Positions 57,910 to 64,000 of a DNA stretch of 64,000 bases are shown here, in pieces. The stretch comes from Kocuria flava (GTDB lineage: Bacteria > Actinomycetota > Actinomycetes > Actinomycetales > Micrococcaceae). The notes beneath the pieces were generated by a model. It worked only from the letters and a program-made list of their open reading frames with translations, was not told where the DNA came from and ran no database searches. The stretch covers positions 496,001 to 560,000 of the forward strand of contig NZ_CP013254.1 in the NCBI RefSeq assembly GCF_001482365.1, given 5' to 3'. The first letter of the stretch is position 1. Every line of letters begins with the position of its first letter. A program made the translations under genes and the position numbers.

Positions 57910-59132
57910 GCGCCCCCGCGGAGCTCGCCGCCGGGGAGACCGCCGAGGCCGCCGCCGGGCGGCTCTACCCCGACTGCGACCCCTACGGGATCGAGGACCG
58001 GCTCACCGGGGCGGAGAAGGCCCCCCTGCGCCGGCTGCGGCGAGTGCTCGAGGACGAGGTCCGGCCGCTGCTGGCCGAGCACTGGTAGGCCGGGGAGTTC
58101 CCGTACGCGATCGCCCCCTCCCTGCACGCCCTGCGGCTCATGGACCCGCCCGAGCTCACCGCCGGCGGCGCGCAGCCGCGGGCGCTCTACCACGGGTTCC
58201 GGATCTTCGAGCTGGCCCGCACGGACGCCTCCGTGGCCACCTTCTACACCGCCCAGGCGGGCCTGTTCCGCACGGCCTGCCGCGTGGGCGGGACCCCGGA
58301 GCAGTTCGCCGCGTGGGACCCGGCGATCCGCTCCTTCGACCTCACCGGCGTGTTCTGCCTGACCGAGCCGGACCACGGCTCCGACATCGCCGGAGGCCTC
58401 GCCACCACCGCCCGCCGCGAGGGCGATCAGTGGGTGCTCACCGGCGCCAAGCGCTGGATCGGCAGGGCGTTCAGCGCCGACGTGCTCGCCGTGTTCGCCC
58501 GGGACGAGGCCGACGGGCAGGTCAAGGGCTTCCTCGTGGACCGGCAGGCCCCCGGGGTGCGGCTGGCGAAGATCCACGGCAAGACCTCCCTGCGGATGAT
58601 GCAGAACGCCGACATCCACCTCGACGCCGTGCGCGTGCCCGAGGCCATGCGGCTGGGCGCCGTGGACTCCTTCAAGGACGTCGCCGCGATGCTGCGGGCC
58701 ATGCGCTCCGACGTCGCCTGGATCGCCACCGGCGTCCAGGCCGGCGCCTACGAGGCCGCCCTGCACTACGTGCGCTCCCGGGAGCAGTTCGGCCGCCCGC
58801 TCGGCGGCTTCCAGCTGGTCCAGGAGAAGCTGGCCCGCATGCTGGGCAACGTCACCGCGTCCCTGACCATGGTCGCCGCGCTGGCCGAGCAGCAGCAGGA
58901 CGGGATCTACCGGGACGAGGACTCGGCCCTCGCGAAGATGTGGATCAGCCTGCACATGCGCGAGACCGTCGCCCTGGCCCGCGAGGTCGTGGGCGGCAAC
59001 GGCATCACCCTGGCCACCGACGTCGCCCGCTTCCACGCCGACGCCGAGGCCGTCTACTCCTACGAGGGCACCCACGAGATCAACGCGCTCGTGGTCGGCC
59101 GCTCGGTCACGGGCACCAGCGCGTTCGTCTGA
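57906..59132 (+). pseudogene. Acyl-CoA dehydrogenase with an in-frame amber codon
   Basis: GTG 57906 starts a normal N-terminus (MSAPAELAAGETAEAAAGRL...) ending LLAEHW, followed by TAG at 58086-58088. The same frame then continues AGEFPYAIAPSLHALRLMDPP to the end of a complete enzyme of about 408 residues. The expected codon is Glu (GAG), so a single G-to-T change explains it. Later motifs are FCLTEPDHGSD, the FAD/substrate loop RSREQFGRPLGGFQLVQEKLA and the catalytic glutamate in YEGTHEINALVVGR, similar to glutaryl-CoA dehydrogenases. A shorter protein could start at ATG 58140 but would lack the N-terminal helical domain. Confidence 0.8.
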
Positions 59133-59205
59133 GCCGCCCGGATCCCGGCGGGGCCCCACGAGCCCCCACCACACCCAGACCCCACACACCACGGAGGACA
59201 GCCCC

Positions 59206-59682
59206 ATGAGCGCAGCACAGACCCAGGCCCGCACCGTCGTCGCCTTCGACGAGGTCAAGGACCTGATCGGCACCGACCTCGGCCACTCCGCCTGGCGGGA
59301 GGTCACCCAGGAGCAGGTGAACACCTTCGCCGACGCCACCGACGACCACCAGTGGATCCACGTGGACCCCGAGCGGGCCGCGGAGGGGCCCTTCGGTGCG
59401 CCCATCGCCCACGGCTTCCTCACCCTGTCCCTGCTCATCCCCATGTGGTCCGAGCTCTTCGACGTCACCGGGGTGCGGACCAAGGTCAACTACGGCCTCG
59501 ACAAGGTCCGTTTCACCTCCCCGGTGAAGGTCGGCGCCCGCATCCGCATGACGGTGACGATCACCGACGTGCAGGAGGTCAAGGGCAGCGGCCTGCACCT
59601 CGTGGCCGACGCCACGATCGAGATCGAGGGCGAGGAGCGCCCCGCCGTCGTCGCCACGTTCCTCAACCGCTTCTACGCCTGA
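59206..59682 (+). CDS. MaoC family enoyl-CoA hydratase
   Basis: The protein has 158 residues, a single hotdog domain. The hydratase motif is visible: FADATDDHQWIHVDPERA with the catalytic Asp/His pair, followed by PFGAPIAHGFLTLSL. It adds water to a trans-2-enoyl-CoA to give an (R)-3-hydroxyacyl-CoA, which suits the SDR and the acyl-CoA dehydrogenase of the same cluster. GGAGGAC precedes the ATG. It is the last gene of the cluster, before a very long palindrome. Confidence 0.92.
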   Translation: MSAAQTQARTVVAFDEVKDLIGTDLGHSAWREVTQEQVNTFADATDDHQWIHVDPERAAEGPFGAPIAHGFLTLSLLIPMWSELFDVTGVRTKVNYGLDKVRFTSPVKVGARIRMTVTITDVQEVKGSGLHLVADATIEIEGEERPAVVATFLNRFYA

Positions 59683-59756
59683 TCCGGGCCCCGCGGTCGC
59701 CGGCAGGCCGGTGACCGCGGACCGCCGCCGGTGACCGCGTCAGTGACCTCGCCGAT

Positions 59757-59814
59757 GACCACGTCCGCGTCGAGTGACCACACCACGGTGTGGTCACTCG
59801 ACGCGGACGTGGTC
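59757..59814. terminator. 58-bp near-perfect palindrome between maoC and the malic enzyme gene
   Basis: Perfect 28-base arms (59757-59784 and 59787-59814) surround two unpaired bases. It lies between convergent genes and should end transcription from both. Several TGACC units precede it (59711, 59731, 59744, 59756), as if the region grew by duplication and inversion of such units. Confidence 0.8.
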
Positions 59815-59846
59815 GCTCGGAGGAGGAGTCTCCGCTGCCGGAGGAC

Positions 59847-61046
59847 TCAGGCGGTCGCGGTCCCCTGGGCGGTCCCGGTCTCCTGGGCGGCGGCGGCCAC
59901 GGCCTCCGCCACGGCCGGGGCGACCCGGGGGTCCAGGGCCGAGGGCACGATGTGCTCGGGCGCCAGCCCGTCCTGCTCGGCGATCGCCGCGATCGCCTTC
60001 GCGGCCGCCAGCTTCATCGCCGCGGTGATCCGCCGGGCCCCGGCGTCCAGGGCCCCGCGGAAGATCCCGGGGAAGGCCAGGACGTTGTTGATCTGGTTCG
60101 GGAAGTCCGACCGGCCGGTGGCCACCACGGAGGCGTACTTCGCGGCGACGTCCGGCATGATCTCCGGATCCGGGTTGGCCAGGGCGAACACGATCGCGTC
60201 CTCGGCCAGCTCGGTGAGGTGCTCCTCGGGGATCTTCCCGCCCGAGACCCCCACGAACACGTCCGCGCCCTCCAGGGCGTCCTTCGGGCCGCCGATCAGC
60301 CCGCGCGGGTTGGTCCGGGCCGCGTAGCCGGCCTTGATCTCGTTGAGGTCGTCGCGCTCCCTCGAGACGATCCCGCGGGAGTCCATCAGCACCACGTCCT
60401 CGGTGCCCTGGGCCAGCAGGATCTCGGTGATCGCGATCCCGGCCGCACCGGCCCCGGCGATCACGACCTTCAGTCCCGCCAGGTCCTTGCCCACCAGTGC
60501 GGCGGCGTTGAGCAGGGCGGCCAGCACGACCACGGCGGTGCCGTGCTGGTCGTCGTGCATCACCGGGATGTCGAGCTCCTCGATGAGGCGGGCCTCGATC
60601 TCGAAGCAGCGCGGGGCGGAGATGTCCTCGAGGTTCACCGCTCCGAAGGACGGGCGCAGCAGCTTCACGGTGCGCACGATCTCGTCCACGTCCTGGGTGT
60701 CGAGCACGATCGGGATCGAGTCCAGCCCGCCGAACTCCTTGAACAGCGCGGCCTTGCCCTCCATCACCGGCAGGGACGCGGCCGGGCCGATGTCGCCCAG
60801 ACCCAGCACGGCCGAGCCGTCGGAGACCACCGCCACCAACCGGCCCGCCCAGGTGTGGGTGTCCGCCTTCGCCGGGTCCGCGGCCACCGCCCGGGAGACC
60901 TCGGCGACACCGGGGGTGTAGGCGATGGACAGGTCCCGGCGGGTGGCCAGCAGGGACTTCGCGACCACCGAGAGCTTCCCGCCCTCGTGCTTGGCGAAGA
61001 TCTCCTCGGACGTGATCGGGGCGGACTGCTGGTCCTGGGTGCTCAT
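59847..61046 (-). CDS. NAD(P)-dependent malic enzyme
   Basis: The protein has 399 residues, the short bacterial form without the phosphotransacetylase domain of MaeB. Conserved text is LSIAYTPGVAEVSRAVA, VSDGSAVLGLGDIGPAASLPVMEGKA, the metal site FEIEARL and IPVMHDDQHGTAVV, the Rossmann motif VIAGAGAAGIA and the FALANPDPEI segment. It decarboxylates malate to pyruvate with reduction of NAD(P). It may link the C4 carboxylates imported by the Tct system to pyruvate, but that is inference. Confidence 0.93.
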   Translation of the reverse strand: MSTQDQQSAPITSEEIFAKHEGGKLSVVAKSLLATRRDLSIAYTPGVAEVSRAVAADPAKADTHTWAGRLVAVVSDGSAVLGLGDIGPAASLPVMEGKAALFKEFGGLDSIPIVLDTQDVDEIVRTVKLLRPSFGAVNLEDISAPRCFEIEARLIEELDIPVMHDDQHGTAVVVLAALLNAAALVGKDLAGLKVVIAGAGAAGIAITEILLAQGTEDVVLMDSRGIVSRERDDLNEIKAGYAARTNPRGLIGGPKDALEGADVFVGVSGGKIPEEHLTELAEDAIVFALANPDPEIMPDVAAKYASVVATGRSDFPNQINNVLAFPGIFRGALDAGARRITAAMKLAAAKAIAAIAEQDGLAPEHIVPSALDPRVAPAVAEAVAAAAQETGTAQGTATA

Positions 61047-61200
61047 GGGTGTTCCTCTGCTCTCGTCGTCGAGGGCCTGCACGGTCCCGGACAGTATCCC
61101 CGACCCAGGAAACACCCACGTTACGTGGACACCCGCGGCCCTGTCCCCGGGGCGGCCGCGGGACCCGGGAGCGGGCCCCCGAGGTGGCCGGACCCGGACG

Positions 61201-61241
61201 TGCCGGGACCCCCGGACCGCTGCGGCCCGGGGGTCCCGGCA
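61201..61241. terminator. Terminator hairpin of the superoxide dismutase gene
   Basis: Fifteen-base perfect arms (61201-61215 and 61227-61241), 11-base loop, 33 bases beyond the stop codon of the minus-strand sod gene. Confidence 0.75.
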
Positions 61242-61273
61242 GGATGCCGGCGCGCGGGCGCCGGCGGGGCGGA

Positions 61274-61894
61274 TCAGACCAGGGAGGCCCCGCCCGTGCG
61301 CGCCTTCTCGAAGCGCTGCTGGACGTCGGCCCAGTTCACGATGTTCCAGAAGGCCTTGACGTAGTCGGCCTTGACGTTCTGGTAGTCGAGGTAGAAGGCG
61401 TGCTCCCACATGTCCAGCTGCAGCAGCGGGAGGGTCGCGACCGGGACGCCGTTCTGCTGGTCGTACATCTGCTCGATGACGAGGTTGCCGCCGATCGGCT
61501 CGTAGGCGAGGATCGCCCAGCCGGAGCCCTGGATCGTGGTGGCCGCGGCGGTGAAGTGCTCGCGGAAGGCGTCGAAGGAGCCGAAGTGGTCGTCGATCGC
61601 CGCGGCGAGCTCGCCGGTCGGCTTGTCGCCGCCCTCCGGGGAGAGGTTGTTCCAGAAGACGGAGTGGTTGACGTGCCCGCCCAGGTTGAACTGGAGGTCC
61701 TTGGACAGCTTGGCCGCGGCGGCGGCGTCGCCCTTGGCACGGGCCTCCGCCATCTTCTCGAGCGCCGTGTTCGCGCCGGCCACGTAGGTGGCGTGGTGCT
61801 TGTCGTGGTGCAGCTCCATGATCTTCGCGGAGATGTGGGGCTCGAGCGCCGCGTAGTCGTAGGGCAGATCGGGAAGGGTGTACTTCTCGGCCAC
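61274..61894 (-). CDS. sodA: Superoxide dismutase, Fe/Mn type
   Basis: The protein has 206 residues, the normal length. It starts VAEKYTLPDLPYDYAALEPHIS; GTG 61894 is chosen because GAAAGGA stands 7 bases before it, while the earlier ATG (61930) adds 12 unrelated residues. The metal ligands are the His of MELHHDKHHATYV, a second His in NHSVFWNNL, and the Asp and His of DMWEHAFYLDYQN. The QFNLGGHVNHSVF stretch is typical of manganese or cambialistic enzymes. It removes superoxide in the cytoplasm. Confidence 0.95.
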   Translation of the reverse strand: MAEKYTLPDLPYDYAALEPHISAKIMELHHDKHHATYVAGANTALEKMAEARAKGDAAAAAKLSKDLQFNLGGHVNHSVFWNNLSPEGGDKPTGELAAAIDDHFGSFDAFREHFTAAATTIQGSGWAILAYEPIGGNLVIEQMYDQQNGVPVATLPLLQLDMWEHAFYLDYQNVKADYVKAFWNIVNWADVQQRFEKARTGGASLV

Positions 61895-62015
61895 AGGAGA
61901 GTCCTTTCGCTTGCTGTCGTGTAGTCCCACCCTCGGCCGCCCGCGCGCGGGGGGTCAAGGAGGTTCCGCCACCAGCGTACGGAGCCGGGCCGGGCGGGGC
62001 GCGGGACGCGCCGCC

Positions 62016-62546
62016 TCAGACGAAGTCCGGGGGGTTCTCCAGGGTGCAGCGCGGCGGGTGCGGGGTGAGGTGGGACGGCACGGTGAAGCGGAAGTCCCCG
62101 GTCTCGAGCAGCCGCTTGAACGTCGCGAGGTCGAGCTGGTTGTCCCGGTCGATCGCAGCGCGGACGAAGGGCAGCAGCCGCGCCTTGGCGGCCGTGCACC
62201 GGCCGTCGAGGTGGGCCTCGACCAGGGTGCCGCCGTCGACGGCGCGCCAGCGGGTCACCACGTCCAGGTCGACGAGCCCGCGCGTGGTGCGCAGCGCCAG
62301 GAGCTCGCCGGGCACGTGGTCGGAGACGATGGTGACGTAGGGGAAGCGCAGGGGGCCGAAGCCCCCGAGGAACTCGATCGACGTCCCCAGCTGGAGCACC
62401 GGGGTGCTGGTCTGCACCTCGCCGCGCACGCCCCGGCGCCAGGCGGCGAAGCACCCCGGGTCGAGCACGAACCGCTCCACGAGGGAGGGCTCGGCCGCGA
62501 CGAGCGTGCTGTGCGACAGCCGGAACGTCGTGGAACGGCGCGCCAT
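62016..62546 (-). CDS. SRPBCC-like (DUF2505-type) ligand-binding protein
   Basis: The protein has 176 residues. The pattern of long beta-strands (EVQTSTPVLQLGTSIEFLGGF, RFPYVTIVSDHVPGELLALRTTRG, TLVEAHLDGRCTAAKARLLP) and a C-terminal helix matches the START/SRPBCC fold of small lipid- or hydrophobic-binding proteins. No catalytic residues are visible. The ATG at 62546 is used; the longer frame upstream is GC-rich and not conserved in appearance. It is alone between sod and the DnaA-box region. Confidence 0.7.
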   Translation of the reverse strand: MARRSTTFRLSHSTLVAAEPSLVERFVLDPGCFAAWRRGVRGEVQTSTPVLQLGTSIEFLGGFGPLRFPYVTIVSDHVPGELLALRTTRGLVDLDVVTRWRAVDGGTLVEAHLDGRCTAAKARLLPFVRAAIDRDNQLDLATFKRLLETGDFRFTVPSHLTPHPPRCTLENPPDFV

Positions 62547-62995
62547 GGGATCCTCCACGCCTCCCGCCCGGATCGGCCACCGCGCGCGGTGGGGCGTGCG
62601 CACGGGGAGACGTGTTTGTATGCGCACACCCCCACTGTACCGGGGAGGGCGGACGTCCCGGGGGCCGGATCCTGCGTGCACACCCGGTGGAGAACGTTGT
62701 CCACAGGTGTGGACGGCGTTGTGCAGAACGGGGCCGCGGGCTCCCCGGCGCGGGACCGGGAGCCGCTGTCACAGGTCAGGACGGGGTCGTGGACGTCCTT
62801 GCCGGGGAAATCCCACCGGTGGAAGTTGTCCACGCTGTGGACGACCGCTGTGGACAACCGGTGGACGGAGCGGACCGCGACGACTTTCACGGGCCGCTGC
62901 TGCGACTGCGGGGGCCGGGACCGGCGAGGGTCGGACGCCGTTGTCCACCGGTTGGGGGACAGGACCGCGCGGGACGGGGTCGCGCGGACCGGACC
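62547..62995. other. 449-bp gene-free region containing a DnaA-box cluster
   Basis: There is no convincing gene in this stretch. It contains several DnaA-box-like nonamers with alternating orientation (see the following entries) and palindromes of the CACCGGTGG and GTGGACAACCGGTGGAC type. It lies between two minus-strand genes. Confidence 0.7.
62697..62949. repeat. DnaA-box cluster (two perfect and several near-perfect nonamers)
   Basis: The actinobacterial DnaA box is TTGTCCACA. Perfect copies are at 62697-62705 (+) and 62849-62857 (-). One-mismatch copies are at 62826-62834 (TTGTCCACG, +), 62836-62844 (TCGTCCACA, -) and 62941-62949 (TTGTCCACC, +). A two-mismatch copy is at 62708-62716 (CCGTCCACA, -), still within the Streptomyces consensus. 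That is six boxes in 253 bases, four of them back to back in pairs. No dnaA, dnaN or AT-rich unwinding element is present, so this is not an ordinary oriC. Confidence 0.7.
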
Positions 62996-64000
62996 TCAGG
63001 CGCGGGCGCGCCGGCGGGCCAGCGCCGCCAGGAGCGCGCACGCGAGGTAGCAGGCGAGCACCACGGTCCAGCCGGTGCCGAAGGAGCCCGTGAGCTGGAG
63101 CAGTCCGCCCGTGAGCAGGGGGCCGGTGCAGAACCCTGCGTAGAGGCCCATGGTCACCACCCCGGTCGCGGCCCCCAGCCGCTCGGCGGGCACCGCGCGC
63201 ATCGTCCCGGACATCACGACGACGCTCACCGCGAGCGCCGCCGCCCCGTGCAGGACCGCCGCCGGCCACACCGTCCAGGTCAGGGACGGGTGCAGGGGCG
63301 CGAGGACGAGCAGCGCCGCGCTGCCGGCGGCGCCGAGGGCCATCACGACCAGCAGCACGAACCCGTCCGTGCCCGGCCGGTCCATCACGCGGGCCCACAC
63401 GACCCGGGACGCGATGCCCAGCAGCGCCGCGACCGAGACCGTGGCCCCGGCGGCGACCACGTCCAGGCCCAGCTCCCGGTGGGCGTAGAGGGGCAGGTAG
63501 ACGTTGGCGGACTGGGCCCCGAGCCCGGTCAGCGCCGCGGCCGCGGCGTAGGCCCGCACGACGCCGGGCATCGGCGGCCGGGCCGCGCGCCGGCGCCGCC
63601 GGGCGGGGGCACCCCGGTCCGGGGCGCCCCCGCCCGGGGCCCGGGCACCGCGGCCGGCGGAGGCACCGGGGCGCCGCGCGCCGATGCGCCCGCCGGCGGC
63701 GCGGTCGTCGTCCGCGACAGGCCCCCCGGGACCCGCGCGTCCGTACGGGGGCGCGCTCCCGTCGGGGACCGTCCGCACGCCCGCGAGCAGCAGCACCACG
63801 ACGAGGGCGGCGGCGAGGGCGACGGCGGGCCGCCAGCCCAGCAGCAGCCCGAGGGCCGGGAAGACGAGCCCGGCGGCGAGCTGGGCGGCCTGCACCCCGG
63901 CCTGTTTGACCCCGAGCCAGCTCGCGCGCCGGGGGGCGGGCACGTGCAGGCGGATGAGGCGGTTGGTGGCGGGGTTGGCCATCACCTGCCCGAGCCCGGA
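62996..64000 (-). CDS. MFS transporter, C-terminal part (5' end beyond the window)
   Basis: The frame is open to the window edge (upstream text SGLGQVMANPATNRLIRL), so the start lies outside. About 335 residues are visible, with the end of the first helical bundle, a long disordered Gly/Arg/Ala loop of about 60 residues in the middle and the six helices of the second half (RAYAAAAALTGLGAQSANVYL onward). GLYAGFCTGPLLTGGLLQL is a typical helix 11 segment. The arrangement resembles sugar or drug transporters of the major facilitator group; substrate unknown. Confidence 0.8.
   Translation of the reverse strand, partial: SGLGQVMANPATNRLIRLHVPAPRRASWLGVKQAGVQAAQLAAGLVFPALGLLLGWRPAVALAAALVVVLLLAGVRTVPDGSAPPYGRAGPGGPVADDDRAAGGRIGARRPGASAGRGARAPGGGAPDRGAPARRRRRAARPPMPGVVRAYAAAAALTGLGAQSANVYLPLYAHRELGLDVVAAGATVSVAALLGIASRVVWARVMDRPGTDGFVLLVVMALGAAGSAALLVLAPLHPSLTWTVWPAAVLHGAAALAVSVVVMSGTMRAVPAERLGAATGVVTMGLYAGFCTGPLLTGGLLQLTGSFGTGWTVVLACYLACALLAALARRRARA

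Noticed and set aside
62697..62949. Chromosomal origin of replication
   Set aside because: No dnaA, dnaN, rpmH or AT-rich unwinding segment is near; the box cluster is reported as a separate locus instead.
1..64000. tRNA, rRNA or insertion sequence
   Set aside because: No T-loop/acceptor patterns, rRNA-like stretches, transposase genes or flanking terminal repeats were seen on either strand by eye; a tRNAscan or ISfinder run would be decisive.

Overview
The window is about 72% G+C, with short intergenic gaps, many GTG starts and start/stop overlaps. It encodes actinobacterial marker families: a DUF222/HNH protein, an ANTAR regulator, an NrtR-led NAD operon, DUF6318, DUF3253 and a spore-photoproduct-lyase-family protein. 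This points to a high-GC actinobacterium, most likely Micrococcales and plausibly Micrococcaceae such as Kocuria; the genus is an inference from gene content. I see no rRNA, tRNA, CRISPR array, insertion sequence or prophage, so this looks like ordinary chromosome.

Layout. 0-6 kb: a transporter end, a frameshifted amidohydrolase, a TPM lipoprotein, a membrane acyltransferase-like protein, a GAF-ANTAR regulator, an MFS/universal-stress pair. 6-12 kb: a complete tripartite tricarboxylate transporter (tctCBA) followed by its likely DcuS/DcuR-type two-component system. 12-20 kb: a beta-lactamase-fold lipoprotein, a sigma factor coupled to an Ogt-type methyltransferase, an orphan N-acetylglutaminylglutamine amidotransferase, and a tetR-mmpL efflux unit with a clear operator array. 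20-34 kb: oxidoreductases, GH15, a divergent glucose-6-phosphate dehydrogenase, PIG-L, a Rieske-FAD enzyme, an SPL-family protein and a second Ogt. 34-44 kb: DUF222/HNH, an ene-reductase, two rhodaneses behind a CsoR/CstR-like operator, AraC/VOC, PhoD, and two exported proteins crossed by a low-GC patch. 44.6-50.4 kb: nrtR-nadA-nadB-nadC-cysteine desulfurase. 51-59.7 kb: an acyl-CoA catabolic cluster under a MarR-type regulator. 59.8-64 kb: malic enzyme, superoxide dismutase, an SRPBCC protein, a cluster of DnaA boxes and the end of an MFS gene.

How the genes fit together. The nad operon supplies quinolinate-derived NAD, with the desulfurase probably feeding the NadA iron-sulfur cluster. The 51-60 kb cluster has the parts of a beta-oxidation-like route: uptake, CoA ligation, acyl-CoA dehydrogenase, MaoC hydratase and SDR dehydrogenase. 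A repeated operator with fixed geometry sits before the ligase and between marR and the SDR gene. Four genes are broken as written: the amidohydrolase at 122, nadB at 46,672, the amidohydrolase at 57,020 and the acyl-CoA dehydrogenase at 58,086. Two are one-base changes in C runs and could be sequencing errors; the 11-base loss in nadB and the nonsense substitution in the dehydrogenase are harder to explain that way.

The most unusual signals are the DnaA-box cluster far from any dnaA gene, the two-site MarR-type regulon in a decaying pathway, the nadB lesion that removes the FAD-binding motif, the orphan amidotransferase with an overlapping 20-codon leader ORF, and at least nine genes with a TAnnnT element 6-8 bases before the start codon, as expected for leaderless mRNAs.
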